A stretch of 58,060 nucleotides of DNA from Opitutaceae bacterium (GCA_019455245.1 JACFMR010000001.1:215556-273615); one strand, 5' to 3'. Positions 42,561-55,971 are shown, numbered from the stretch's first letter. Numbers and translations: made by a program. The notes: a model not told the origin generated them from the sequence alone.

Positions 42561-45500
42561 ATGAAGCCGCCTTCATATTTCACCAACATAGAAGCAAATG
42601 CGGTGCGGCGATGGGACCAACTGGAAAGTGATCCTGAACTTGCGGGCCCTTGGCATCAGTTGTTTCGGCAAGTTCAAAGTCCACGTCATGTGATATCCGA
42701 ACTTTTGCAGAATGCTGATGATGCAGGTGCCACGTGGGCCAATGTGGTAATCGATGAGGAAATCTTTGGCTTCAGTCACAATGGAGCAGATTTTACCGAG
42801 GAGCAATTTGCCTCGCTCTGTCGATTTGGCTTTTCCAATAAGCGCACGTTGCACACCATTGGGTTCCGTGGGGTGGGCTTCAAATCGACATTTAGTCTTG
42901 GCGAAGTGGTGGAGGTGTTCAGCCCAACATTGGCGATTAGTTTTTCAAAAAAAAGATTTACACAACCGCGCTGGTTGAATCTGGGAAGCCCCTCGGAGGA
43001 GACGCGCATTCAAGTCCGGCATAAAGGCTCTCAAATATTGTCTGAGCTGAAGAAGAATCTTAATGCATGGATTAATAGCCCGCCGTCATTATTTTTTTTC
43101 AATCACCTTGATCAGCTCACTTTTGGACAACGGAAGATTAGTCGAGAAACGCTTGGGGCTGGGCCCACAGGAAACTCAACTCGGGTACGACTGTTGGGTG
43201 GTAAGACGCGTGAATACATTCTGATCAGAAGCGAACCAAAGCCTTTTCCGGATGAGGCCATACGCGAAATCAAAGCAGAACGGGGATTCTTAACTGAAGA
43301 ATTTGAACTTCCTCCATGTAGGGTCGAAGTGCTGTTGGCACGTGGCGAAAAACATCGATTGTATGTGGTGCTCCCGACGGAGGTGAATTTCGACCTGCCC
43401 TTTTCGTGCAACGCACCTTTTGTTCAGGATCCAGCGCGATTCGCGATCAAGGATCCTTCAATTTCTCCGACTAACCGATGGTTGTTGAAACGACTGGGAG
43501 AGCTTGCTGCTAAAACGATGCTGCAATGGTTGCAGAACAGTCAGCTGTCACTCAAGGAGCGTAGTCTCGCTTACGACTTGCTCGTCGAATGCACTGAATA
43601 CGAGGCCGATATTTGTGGGACTTGCAGTAGATTGATAACGGAGTCCATGCATGCAGTGTTGAATGGCGAGAGCCTAATTCTTACCTATAACGGCGATTTG
43701 GTTGAAGCCGGTCAGGCCACTGCATTGCCTCACGAAGTGTTCGATGTATGGGAGCCGGATGTATTAAAAGATATCTTTGCGCCCGGAGAATGTGACTTGG
43801 TTGCTCCGGAATTAAGCGAAGATTCTATCCAAACCTTGGTCGGTCACGGTTGGATTGATGAGAGCACACCTGACGATATTCTTGATGCGTTGGAGGAGGA
43901 AAAGGCTGTAGTCCCACGACCATTGTCTTGGCCAAAACTTCATCGGTTGTGGTGTTTTGTGCAGGAGCATTTGCAATACGATTGGAATTCTGAGCATCGA
44001 AGGCAAATGAAGCTGGTTCCTGTCGATGGGGATTCATGGCTCTATGCTGCCAATGCTGTGGTGCGTTTACCAATCCGACGCGAATTGCTGGCGAAAGATG
44101 ATTGGCGTTTCTTGATGGATAATGCCCGCACGCTGGATACCGAGTGGCTCGATTGGCTCGTTAAATATGCCACCCAGAGTTCTAAGCCGAACACCCCGGG
44201 GGAAGAGCCGGCACTTAAGTTGCTCAAGCAACTTGGTCTGCACGAAGCGAGCAATGTGGATCGAATCGCAGCACTAGCGTCACTGCGGATATTTGATGGA
44301 TCCAATGTTCAGTTGGTCGACTGCGTGCGAATAACCCAAATCCTTGCAGCATTGGGCGCAACAGTACCGGAAGGCTTTCGCTTTGTTACCCGCGACCTGC
44401 ACCTCCGTGGCAAGAATCATGGCATTGTGGCTGATGAGACGGGACGTATCGAAGATTTGGTTCTATCGGCATGGGCTCAAGAGCATCTGTTGCATGCCAG
44501 CTACACGGAGAAATTTCAGTCGTGTAAGTCCGATGTCTGGCGACAGTGGATCCGACGTGAGGGCAGTGGATTGTGGGTCTCGGTACCTTTGATGGAAACA
44601 TCGGATACTCTTTTTAGTCGCGCTGATGTTGAAAAATTTGCGACGCAACGTGGCGGCCATGCTCCAACAGTCTACCCATACAGGCGCAATGATTTCACAA
44701 CTCTCGATCACTCTTACCCTCCGATGCTGCTCAAGCATTGGGTGGCGTTAGCCCAAGAGCATAGGGCAATTTGGTCCGAGGTATTGGGAGCCACGTTACT
44801 CGCGCCAAGCCACACATGGAGTACTACGACAGAGGCGATTATATATCACAACGGTGCTTCTTATAAACAAAGGCTCGATTGCAACACAATCGTTGCAGAT
44901 TGGATCCAGCGCTTTCGCGGTTTGTCCTGCTTGCCTGATACTCATGGTCGGCTTTACCTGCCAGCAGAACTGTTCCTTCGCACCCCAGACACCGAGCCAT
45001 TGATTGGAGTTGAACCTTTTGTTAGGCCCGAACTCGACAACGAACAAACCCGGCCGCTGCTTAAGCTTCTTGGTGTCCGTGATACGCCTACCGGATCAGA
45101 TAAATTGCTCAAGCGCCTCCTGGCTTGGTCCGGTGCACCGCGCGCTTTGGACCATTTAGGCGAGATTACCCGAATATGCGAAGCACTCGATCGCATTGCG
45201 GTTAGATGTTCAACCACTGATCTGGCTCCCATGGTGGAGTCATTTAGACAGCAGGCATTGATTCTGACTCAGACAGGCGATTGGTTGTCGAGCAGCGAGG
45301 TTTCGGTTTTACCGGGTGAAAATGGCGAGTCGCCGTCGGTGCATGCGGCATTGCGTGATCTTTCCTTGTGGCTGCGGATCGGCGTTGCACAGCAGCCTGC
45401 ATTTGAACGCACAATTGCATGGCTCAAATCGCTCACTTCTGGTGCCACCTTGGACGCGCCAGTGGCTCGCCGAGTTCGCATGGCGTTGCAGCGTGATCCA

Positions 45501-46706
45501 GTCAGGGTCTGGTCCGAATGCGGACACTGGCTCAGTCTTGAATCTACATGGGAACGCACGAACCAACTTCGGTATCGGCTCACGATGCAATCGCTGATGC
45601 GATGGGGCGATCTGTTTGCTTCGGTTAAAAGGTCTACTGCCAATTTTCAGATGTTATCTAGGGATCAGGTGGCAAATGGCCCGTGGTCTGATCTTCCTGA
45701 GCTAGGCGACAGAATCACCTATCAAGTAACGAAGTTTGATCAGGACCGTGGGCAAAGTCGCTTACGACCATGGTTGGTTGCCATCGCTGGTGGGCTTGCG
45801 CGCATCATCGTGACTGATGAGAAGGAATCCGAGCGGTTACTTAAAACTGCACGGCGTCTCCGTGAGACCGTGTGGTGCTCATTCACCCGTCTGGATGTCA
45901 CGCCCTATCTGGATGCCATCCCGGCCGGCAGCCCATTCAGTCCAAATGTCTTGTGGAAAGATGAGAAGCTCTATGTTGCGGTTGGTAACACGGCCAAGAT
46001 CTATCAGCAACTCGCAGACGAGCTGTCCCAACCATTTGGATTGCCTGCCATTGCCAATGCGTTCTCGGCATGCATTGAGCGTGATACCCAATTTATAGCG
46101 GAATACCTCGCAACGAATTTTAGGTTGTCGTCCGAGGAGCCAGTTCACGTCAGCCCCGGCACTGGGAGCAAGGGATCCGACGACCAAGAAGGAAAGAGTG
46201 AAAATGGCGCGACAGTTACGGAGCCCGAGTCATATCCCGATGGTGAAGGGGATCACGATGAACATGATGCTTCCACGGGGGACGTTCCAAATCTGCCGAC
46301 GAACAATGCAGATCCGCCCAAACTACCACCAATTCCGCCAAAACCGAAACTAATCGATATCTACGCCCGTCAACATGGCTATCACTGGGATCAGAAGAGC
46401 AATCGTTACCGAGATTCACGTGGTGGATGGATGGGGCGCTCAGAAGCCCCGTTTCAATGGGAGGAGCACGACCGTAATGGTAACCTCACGAATCGAATAT
46501 GGGTAACAGAACAAAAACTGTCCACTGGCATCGAAATCGCTGCTGAATTGTGGGGGCTTATCGAACATGAGCCAGAACACTCGGCCTTGATCTCCCAAGG
46601 TGAAGATCATCAACCGCGCTATTTCCCAGGCACACAGCTTGTTAAAATGAAGCAGGACGACAAGCTGCGCATCTTGCCCTCACGTTATCGGATTGTTCAT
46701 GCCTGA
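42561..46706 (+). CDS. Giant sacsin/Hsp90-like (GHKL) ATPase protein
   Basis: 1,381 residues, ATG at 42561 after AAAGGAAATAGG. The N-terminal domain is a GHKL ATPase like that of sacsin: HVISELLQNADDAGA (N box; E47, N51, D54) and HTIGFRGVGFKSTF (glycine lid, around 97-112). The long rest has no domain I can name; the last 120 residues are a separate unit (IDIYARQHGYHWDQKSNRYRDSRGGW...). In several defence loci such proteins accompany DUF3883-type helicases. Codons here are visibly less G+C-rich than in both neighbours, so this gene probably has a different history. Gap to the next gene is 60 bases. Confidence 0.75.
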   Translation: MKPPSYFTNIEANAVRRWDQLESDPELAGPWHQLFRQVQSPRHVISELLQNADDAGATWANVVIDEEIFGFSHNGADFTEEQFASLCRFGFSNKRTLHTIGFRGVGFKSTFSLGEVVEVFSPTLAISFSKKRFTQPRWLNLGSPSEETRIQVRHKGSQILSELKKNLNAWINSPPSLFFFNHLDQLTFGQRKISRETLGAGPTGNSTRVRLLGGKTREYILIRSEPKPFPDEAIREIKAERGFLTEEFELPPCRVEVLLARGEKHRLYVVLPTEVNFDLPFSCNAPFVQDPARFAIKDPSISPTNRWLLKRLGELAAKTMLQWLQNSQLSLKERSLAYDLLVECTEYEADICGTCSRLITESMHAVLNGESLILTYNGDLVEAGQATALPHEVFDVWEPDVLKDIFAPGECDLVAPELSEDSIQTLVGHGWIDESTPDDILDALEEEKAVVPRPLSWPKLHRLWCFVQEHLQYDWNSEHRRQMKLVPVDGDSWLYAANAVVRLPIRRELLAKDDWRFLMDNARTLDTEWLDWLVKYATQSSKPNTPGEEPALKLLKQLGLHEASNVDRIAALASLRIFDGSNVQLVDCVRITQILAALGATVPEGFRFVTRDLHLRGKNHGIVADETGRIEDLVLSAWAQEHLLHASYTEKFQSCKSDVWRQWIRREGSGLWVSVPLMETSDTLFSRADVEKFATQRGGHAPTVYPYRRNDFTTLDHSYPPMLLKHWVALAQEHRAIWSEVLGATLLAPSHTWSTTTEAIIYHNGASYKQRLDCNTIVADWIQRFRGLSCLPDTHGRLYLPAELFLRTPDTEPLIGVEPFVRPELDNEQTRPLLKLLGVRDTPTGSDKLLKRLLAWSGAPRALDHLGEITRICEALDRIAVRCSTTDLAPMVESFRQQALILTQTGDWLSSSEVSVLPGENGESPSVHAALRDLSLWLRIGVAQQPAFERTIAWLKSLTSGATLDAPVARRVRMALQRDPVRVWSECGHWLSLESTWERTNQLRYRLTMQSLMRWGDLFASVKRSTANFQMLSRDQVANGPWSDLPELGDRITYQVTKFDQDRGQSRLRPWLVAIAGGLARIIVTDEKESERLLKTARRLRETVWCSFTRLDVTPYLDAIPAGSPFSPNVLWKDEKLYVAVGNTAKIYQQLADELSQPFGLPAIANAFSACIERDTQFIAEYLATNFRLSSEEPVHVSPGTGSKGSDDQEGKSENGATVTEPESYPDGEGDHDEHDASTGDVPNLPTNNADPPKLPPIPPKPKLIDIYARQHGYHWDQKSNRYRDSRGGWMGRSEAPFQWEEHDRNGNLTNRIWVTEQKLSTGIEIAAELWGLIEHEPEHSALISQGEDHQPRYFPGTQLVKMKQDDKLRILPSRYRIVHA

Positions 46707-46766
46707 TACTCATTTGTTTGTAGATTGCTGCATCGCAGCCTTACCCCATGCAGAATACCAAGTAGT

Positions 46767-48422
46767 ATGAAAACGCTCACCCCAAAATCCCCTTTTGTCT
46801 GGCCCGATCTGCGCGAAATCGAAGGCATGGCGAAATGCGCTTTTTCCCCTTCGTTCGATGAACTTGCCGGCAGGGCCGATTCGATTTTTGGCATCGTATC
46901 CGGGCTGTCCGACCGCGGGGTTGCGAAAATTGCAGAGTGGATGGCCAGGAATTCCGACCTTAGGTGTGCGTTTGTTCTGACGCCGTATCCGACCGGACCA
47001 ACCCGTCGAGAGCACCTCATGGAGCTATTGGATTTGGTAATGCGCTCCGATAACAGACTCCGTGTCCACATTGCACCCCTGCGCGGACTAGCGGAGCGCT
47101 CCACAAACGCCCTTTGCTTTGTGGCTGGTGCCGGCCAGTCCTCCCATATGGCTATCGGACCAACCGAAGACCTGGGGCTCGCACATCCGCTCCCAAGTCA
47201 GCCCAATTTGGTCTTTCAGCCAGATCCGGTTCTGCTCGATGGGTTTCTGAACCACTTCAACTGGCTATGGATGAAGTCGGGGGATCTGCATCGTGATGGG
47301 GTCACCGCGATTCCGCAGTTGGTGATCCCTTCGGGCAGCAGTGAGGCGGCACAGCAATGGCAGGAATACATGAACAGCTGCACTCCCGAGAATGCTCATT
47401 TTTGTCAAGGCGGTGATGGCGTCGACGTCGGTGAAGATACAGGCGAAGTTGAGATACCCAAAGGTGATGATCCCAATCAACCTCAGCCTCCTCCGGAGAC
47501 CGGCATCCCGCGTTTGGGCGAATTGGGCCAGTTTGTGGCACGTCTTTACCAAAAAGGGCGCTTGGTCAGCATCAGCAAATTGAGTCGTGTGCCGCCGCTA
47601 GATGCACCTGTGAAGCCGGATTGGTTTGGCGGCATCTCAGAAATCAAGGAGGGCGGCTTCACCTACAAGGCAGCCATGCGGGTGTCGTTGTTCAGTGAAG
47701 CTGATCTCAAGGAATTGGAAAAATTTCGTAAGGCCTTGCCGGCGCTGCTGGCGAAATTCACCTATGCACTGGCCGACAATATGCGCTGGATGCCGTTGCA
47801 GGCGTTGGGCATGTTTGGTGCAGAACAGGTGAAATTGATCAAGAAGGGCAAGGTGATCATTGGGCGGTTACTCGCGGGTGGAATTGATGAACTCATCAAA
47901 GAAAAACGTCCCAAATTGGAGCGAGATCTCGCGACTGTGCAGCAACGGCTTCGGATAGAAGGTCCGGTTTCTCAGGAGGCCATAGAAAAATCCATCGAAG
48001 CCCTGCGCGGTCGGCTCTCGAAGGCGGACAAAGCGGACTTTTTGCCGAAACTGAGCTTTTCAACTATCAATTTTGATCACACCAGCTCGGCTGAATCCAC
48101 CCCTTGGGGCCAAGCCTACACTTTTCTCTCATCCATCGCAGAATTTCCACGAAAGGCGTTGGCTGATCCATTTTTCATGCGCGGTTTGGACATTGATGCT
48201 GATGTGCTGATTCAGGTCATGAATGTGGCGGATGATCCTGTGTGTCGCGATCTCCGGGCGCGTGGCATCTCAGCACGATGTCGCATGGAGCTGGAGTTTT
48301 TGGATCAAGTTGAAGCGGCAGATATCACTCCCCGTGAACGGTGCGAATTGATCCAAAAGCTCCTGCTCGGAGCTGAACTAGACAAGCTGCAAACTCAGCT
48401 ACAAACCATGTTGCGCAAATGA
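46767..48422 (+). CDS. Phospholipase-D-like protein without the HKD catalytic residues
   Basis: 551 residues. The N-terminal 190 residues follow the PLD-like pattern (SIFGIVSGLSDRGVAKIAEWMARNSDLRCAFVLTPY... LRVHIAPLRGLAERSTNALCFVAGAGQSSHMAIGPTEDLG), but the expected HxK is replaced by TNALC, so no phosphodiesterase activity is likely. The rest contains an acidic linker (DDPNQPQPPPETG) and a helical C-terminal domain (IKKGKVIIGRLLAGGIDELIKEKRPKLERDLATVQQRLRIEG). It may be a structural or DNA-binding partner. The ATG at 46767 is chosen; the upstream 14 codons have poor composition. Confidence 0.55.
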   Translation: MKTLTPKSPFVWPDLREIEGMAKCAFSPSFDELAGRADSIFGIVSGLSDRGVAKIAEWMARNSDLRCAFVLTPYPTGPTRREHLMELLDLVMRSDNRLRVHIAPLRGLAERSTNALCFVAGAGQSSHMAIGPTEDLGLAHPLPSQPNLVFQPDPVLLDGFLNHFNWLWMKSGDLHRDGVTAIPQLVIPSGSSEAAQQWQEYMNSCTPENAHFCQGGDGVDVGEDTGEVEIPKGDDPNQPQPPPETGIPRLGELGQFVARLYQKGRLVSISKLSRVPPLDAPVKPDWFGGISEIKEGGFTYKAAMRVSLFSEADLKELEKFRKALPALLAKFTYALADNMRWMPLQALGMFGAEQVKLIKKGKVIIGRLLAGGIDELIKEKRPKLERDLATVQQRLRIEGPVSQEAIEKSIEALRGRLSKADKADFLPKLSFSTINFDHTSSAESTPWGQAYTFLSSIAEFPRKALADPFFMRGLDIDADVLIQVMNVADDPVCRDLRARGISARCRMELEFLDQVEAADITPRERCELIQKLLLGAELDKLQTQLQTMLRK

Positions 48423-48473
48423 CGGACTTCCTGCTTCCAATCCACCACTTGCCATCATCACCGACAACTGCCC

Positions 48474-49118
48474 ATGAAATTGAATCTGAATAAAGCCAAG
48501 GAGATCGAGGAGCAGGGGATCGCGGTTCTGGCCGGTTGTGCCTATGTCTTTAATTGGAACTTGGATGATGCCGCTTGGGAAGAGGTGGAGCGTGCGGATT
48601 TCACGGCCATGCGATGGGTGCCTGATTGCCAACTGCTGACGATTACGGGTCCCAAGAACAAGCAGCTGCTGCGTTTCGCCTGGCTCGATGATACACGTCG
48701 GTTTCTCCGCTTCAGGGTGCCGGCCCAGCCTCCAAAATATGCCTCTCTGGCATTGCTGCGGGCCAGTGCCCATGATCCGGTCGAATTTCTGTCATCTCAC
48801 TTGAGCAATCCGGTGCGACGGTATCGGAAACCCAACAAGAAGCAATCCGGGGTAGGTCTGCTTGTTGGGGATGAAGCGACGCAATACTGTGCAGTCGTTT
48901 CATGGAATGACGGGGTAATGGTTGTGACCGACGTGGAACAGCGCGTCGCGGGGTCCGCAGGTCGTGAATACACCTTGGTGGAGGAGGTTGATAGTTCCGA
49001 GGCGGATGCCGTGCGCAGCAAAATCGCTACTGTGCTCAGGGATCTGCGCCCTGACTCAGCTCACAAATTCAATTCCAACACCCAGCTCGCCTTCGGGGCG
49101 ACGAGTTCTAGCGTTTGA
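48474..49118 (+). CDS. Unrecognised protein of the defence locus
   Basis: 214 residues, start MKLNLNKAKEIEEQGIAVLAGCAYVFNWNLDDAAWEEVERADF. It looks like a small alpha/beta protein with YASLALLRASAHDPVEFLSSHLSNPVRRYRKPNKK in the middle, and a Ser-rich end. No family recognised. It lies six bases before the methyltransferase gene, so it is probably a partner of that enzyme or of its target recognition. Confidence 0.6.
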   Translation: MKLNLNKAKEIEEQGIAVLAGCAYVFNWNLDDAAWEEVERADFTAMRWVPDCQLLTITGPKNKQLLRFAWLDDTRRFLRFRVPAQPPKYASLALLRASAHDPVEFLSSHLSNPVRRYRKPNKKQSGVGLLVGDEATQYCAVVSWNDGVMVVTDVEQRVAGSAGREYTLVEEVDSSEADAVRSKIATVLRDLRPDSAHKFNSNTQLAFGATSSSV

Positions 49119-49124
49119 AACCCA

Positions 49125-52148
<3,024 letters not shown>

Positions 52149-52152
52149 AGCG

Positions 52153-52407
52153 ATGGAGTTTTCGTTGAACGTCACCTGCTGGTATGGATGGCAGATGTTG
52201 CCAGGCTACACGGGCACACGCTGTGTGCCTTTTTTCTCACCGGTGTGCGTGCGCCAAGTGAGCCCCCAGAAGACAGATCCCCCAGACTATCGCGGCTGCG
52301 ATTGCGATGAATGGGAAAGGGATTTTGCGCCGGTCTTGACCGCCGGCCTTGCCCTGATCCGACACCTGCACCAGACAACGACTTACTCCAGCGACGATAA
52401 TTCTTAA
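52153..52407 (+). CDS. Small Cys-containing ORF between methyltransferase and ATPase genes
   Basis: 84 codons in the gap between two large genes, start ATG four bases after the methyltransferase stop. Five cysteines lie in residues 9-51 (one pair as CDC), followed by DEWERDFAPVLTAGLALIRHLHQ. A metal-binding mini-protein is possible. No homologue is known to me and composition does not clearly mark it as coding. Confidence 0.35.
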   Translation: MEFSLNVTCWYGWQMLPGYTGTRCVPFFSPVCVRQVSPQKTDPPDYRGCDCDEWERDFAPVLTAGLALIRHLHQTTTYSSDDNS

Positions 52408-52424
52408 CCGAGAAAAGAGCCAAT

Positions 52425-55400
52425 ATGCCCACTACCAATCACGAACGCGTCGGCAAAGGAATGGAGCTGTTGCAGGCCGGATTGCAGCCATTTCTGGAGC
52501 GCGAACTCAACGATGCTTATGGGGAGGACTGGCGCACCAAAGCGCAGCAGACTCTGAAGGAGACCAAGCTCCAAGTGGGCGCCAAGAACATTGATGTGGC
52601 CGCCCAGCTGGTGTTGCTCGATCGGGAATGGCGCGACCTGTTCTCCACCCGGCTTGGCAAAGCGCATCGCGCCATCGTCAATGAGCTGATCACGGTTCGC
52701 AACAGTTGGGCCCACCAGGAGGCGTTTTCCAATGACGATACCGACCGGGCGCTGGACAGTGTGGCGCGTCTGCTGCGGGCCGTCGGGGCGGGCAAAGAGG
52801 CCGACGAAGCCGATGAAATCAAACATGAGCTGCGACGGGCGAGCTTTGACCGGAAAGTTTACAACGAACGGCGCAAGGAGGCCTACCAGCCCATCGAGGG
52901 TGCGGCCCCGGCAGGCTTGCTGCCTTGGCGCAAGGTGGTGACGCCGCATCCCGACGTGGCCAAGGGCAACTACCTGGAGGCGGAGTTTGCCGCCGATCTC
53001 TGGCAGGTATTCAAGGGCAATGCGGCCAAGGAATACTGCGAGCCACGTGAGTTTTTCCAACGCACCTTTCTGACCGCCGGTCTGCGGGAACTGATCGTCA
53101 GCGCCATCCATCGCTGGCGGAAGGAGCCGGGCGGCAATCCGGTTGTTGAGCTGCAAACGACTTTTGGCGGTGGCAAGACGCACTCGATGCTGGCACTCTA
53201 CCACTTGGCGTCCGGGACCCCGGCCAAGGAGCTCGCCGGTATGGAGAGCGTAGTGGCAGAACTGGGTGGTGGCCCGCCGCAATCCATCAAACGGGCGGTG
53301 CTGGTGGGCAACCAGCTCACACCCGGGCAGAGCGATAAAAAAACGGGTGGCGTCGAGGTTCACACTCTCTGGGGCGAATTGGCCTGGCAGCTCGGAGGTA
53401 AGAAGGCTTACGAAAAAATCCGGCAGGCCGACGAAACGGCGACCAATCCGGGCGATGCCATCGGCGCCGTCATCAGGGAGGCGGCGCCATGCCTGATCCT
53501 GATCGATGAATGGGTGGCCTATGCGCGCCAGCTCATGGACGACAACAAGCTACCGGGGGGTGACTTTGAAACGCAGTTTACCTTTGCCCAGACCCTGAGT
53601 GAACAGGTTAAGGCGATCCCGGGAGCGCTCTTGGTGGTCAGTATCCCGGCCTCGACCACCGGTGACGGGGTGTCACCGTCTGAAGGGGTCAGTGACGAGG
53701 AAGTGGGGGGCAGCCGGGGCCGCGAGGCTGTGGCACGGTTGCGAAATGTGTTTCAACGTATCGCATCGCAATGGCGGCCTGCCAATGCCGAGGAGAGCTA
53801 CGAAATCGTGCGGCGGCGGCTCTTTGAGCCGATCACGGAAAAGGACGCGTTCACGCAAAGAGACCTCGTGGTCAGGGCATTTTCCGACCACTACGCCAAG
53901 CATCCTGGTGAATTCCCGGCCGAATGCCGGGAGTCCGACTATCTGCGGAAGATGCAACTGGCTTATCCTGTGCATCCGGAAATATTCGAGAGGCTTTATC
54001 AGGATTGGTCGGGGCTGGTGCGTTTCCAACGCACCCGCGGTGTTTTGCGCCTGATGGCCTCGGTGATCTTCCACCTGTGGGAGTCAAACGACCAAGGATT
54101 GTTGATCCTCCCGGCGCACATGCCGATAGGAGCTCAAAAAATCGAGGGCGAGCTGACACGTTACCTGCCGTCCGGTTGGACGACAGTGATCGAGAAGGAT
54201 GTGGACGGACCGGACGCCATGCCGAGCAAGCTCGATCGCGACAAGCCGAACCTCGGCCGGATTTCTGCCACGCGACGAGTGGCCAGGACGCTATTCATCG
54301 GCTCGGCCCCGATGGCCGACGCATCCAATCGCGGCATCGAGGATCGCCGCATAAAGCTGGGTTGTGCGCTGCCGGGGGAAGCCCCGGCAGTATTTGGCGA
54401 TGCGCTGCGGTATCTCGCCCAGGCTGCCACCTACCTCTACCAAGATAGCGCCCGCTACTGGTATGCCACCCAGCCCACGGTGGCCAAGTTGGCGGCCGAT
54501 CGGGCCGAAGAGCTGAAGCGGCACCGTGACAAGGTGTTGGAGGAGATCAAGGAGCGGATTCGTAACGAACTCCAAGATCACAGAAAACGTGCGGAATTTG
54601 AGCGGATTCACCCCTTCCCAAGCACAGGTTCGGACGTGCCTGACGAGCATGCCACCGGGCTGGTCATTCTGGGCCCGGAAACCGAGTGGTCCAAAGACGA
54701 GAACACACCGGCACTCAAGGCCGCTCGGGCAATTTTCGAGGCCCGGGGAAACACCCCTCGACTTTACCGAAATTCGGTCGTTTTCCTGGCACCTGAACGA
54801 GCGCGATTGGAGGAGCTGGAACAAGCCACCCGGGTATATCTGGCATGGCAGTCCATCATGAATGAAGCGGAGGGGGACCGGCCCTCACTCAATCTGGACA
54901 ATTTCCAGCGCACCCAGGCCGCGACCCAGCGTAAGAATGCCGATCTCACGGTGCAGAGCCGCATCGCAGAGACGTTCAACATGATCCTGGTGCCGGAGCA
55001 GGGAACCCCGAAATCTAACGTCACATGGAAGTCCATTCGGGTTTCGGGGTCAGATTCACTGGCTGGACGTGTCTGGAAGAAGCTGAAAAGCGACGAATTG
55101 CTCGTCATCACCCTAGGGGCGACGATCTTACGCAAGCATTTGGATGAGGTGCCCCTCTGGCGGGGGGATCACGTAGCCATCAAGCAAGTGGTGGAGGATT
55201 TTGCACGTTACATTTACCTGCCGCGACTGGCCGGCCCTGAGGTGTTGGTGCAGGCTATCCGCGACGGGGTGGCCTCGCTGACCTGGCAGACCGACACTTT
55301 CGCCTACGCTGAGTCCCACGATGAATCCGCCAACCGTTACCGGGGTCTGCGTTGTGGCCAGATGATCTCGGTGGGGGCTGAGGACAGCGGTATGCTGGTC

Positions 55401-55793
55401 ACGGCTGCCGTAGCTCGAAAGCAGCTCGATGACGAACTTCAACCGGAGCCAACCGATGGCCAAGATCAGCCTGAAAAGACCCCGGTAGGCAGCGGCGGTG
55501 GATCCTCCGAACCGGGGGGGCAGGGCGGTGCCGGTCCCGACAATCCGCCGCCGCCCTCGGCACGACGCTATCATGGCACCGTGGTGCTGGACACCATGAG
55601 AGTGGGGCGCGACGCCAGCCGTATTGCCGACGAAGTGATCGCCCACCTCTCGGGCCAGCCGGGTTCAGAGGTCACGGTCCGGCTGGAAATCGAGGCCAAG
55701 CTACCCAACGGGGCCACTGACCAACTCGTCCGCACCATCACCGAAAACGGCCGAACCCTCAAATTCGAGAGCCACGGCTTCGAGAAGGAGTAG
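52425..55793 (+). CDS. HEPN (Swt1-type) - DUF499 ATPase
   Basis: 1,122 residues, ATG at 52425. The first 130 residues are a HEPN domain of the Swt1 kind with an intact Rx4H motif, VRNSWAHQE (R92, H97), the active site of HEPN ribonucleases. The P-loop LQTTFGGGKTHSM lies at about residues 243-255, Walker B LILIDEW near 357. Then come long helical regions, as in DUF499 proteins, and a Pro/Gly-rich linker (PGGQGGAGPDNPPPPSARR) before a small C-terminal beta-rich domain (RYHGTVVLDTMRVGRDASRIADEVIAHLSG). It would couple ATP use to RNA cleavage or sensing. It is the last gene of the set. Confidence 0.85.
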   Translation: MPTTNHERVGKGMELLQAGLQPFLERELNDAYGEDWRTKAQQTLKETKLQVGAKNIDVAAQLVLLDREWRDLFSTRLGKAHRAIVNELITVRNSWAHQEAFSNDDTDRALDSVARLLRAVGAGKEADEADEIKHELRRASFDRKVYNERRKEAYQPIEGAAPAGLLPWRKVVTPHPDVAKGNYLEAEFAADLWQVFKGNAAKEYCEPREFFQRTFLTAGLRELIVSAIHRWRKEPGGNPVVELQTTFGGGKTHSMLALYHLASGTPAKELAGMESVVAELGGGPPQSIKRAVLVGNQLTPGQSDKKTGGVEVHTLWGELAWQLGGKKAYEKIRQADETATNPGDAIGAVIREAAPCLILIDEWVAYARQLMDDNKLPGGDFETQFTFAQTLSEQVKAIPGALLVVSIPASTTGDGVSPSEGVSDEEVGGSRGREAVARLRNVFQRIASQWRPANAEESYEIVRRRLFEPITEKDAFTQRDLVVRAFSDHYAKHPGEFPAECRESDYLRKMQLAYPVHPEIFERLYQDWSGLVRFQRTRGVLRLMASVIFHLWESNDQGLLILPAHMPIGAQKIEGELTRYLPSGWTTVIEKDVDGPDAMPSKLDRDKPNLGRISATRRVARTLFIGSAPMADASNRGIEDRRIKLGCALPGEAPAVFGDALRYLAQAATYLYQDSARYWYATQPTVAKLAADRAEELKRHRDKVLEEIKERIRNELQDHRKRAEFERIHPFPSTGSDVPDEHATGLVILGPETEWSKDENTPALKAARAIFEARGNTPRLYRNSVVFLAPERARLEELEQATRVYLAWQSIMNEAEGDRPSLNLDNFQRTQAATQRKNADLTVQSRIAETFNMILVPEQGTPKSNVTWKSIRVSGSDSLAGRVWKKLKSDELLVITLGATILRKHLDEVPLWRGDHVAIKQVVEDFARYIYLPRLAGPEVLVQAIRDGVASLTWQTDTFAYAESHDESANRYRGLRCGQMISVGAEDSGMLVTAAVARKQLDDELQPEPTDGQDQPEKTPVGSGGGSSEPGGQGGAGPDNPPPPSARRYHGTVVLDTMRVGRDASRIADEVIAHLSGQPGSEVTVRLEIEAKLPNGATDQLVRTITENGRTLKFESHGFEKE

Positions 55794-55874
55794 TCAACGG
55801 AAACAACCGCCAAGAGCTCGGGCCCATCGGAAGGTAAACCGACGGGCGCAGAGGCTGCTTGGGGGCGAATCTTG

Positions 55875-55893
55875 GTGTCGATCCAGTGTCGAC
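55875..55893 (+). repeat. Island-boundary repeat, copy B
   Basis: GTGTCGATCCAGTGTCGAC, 18 of 19 bases identical to copy A at 33586. It lies 82 bases after the last defence gene. Confidence 0.6.
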
Positions 55894-55971
55894 AGATGAA
55901 AATCGTGGGGCGAAAAGGGCGATTAGTGGCCCCTGGACACGCACTAATATCCTTCTATACAGCCGTTTACG

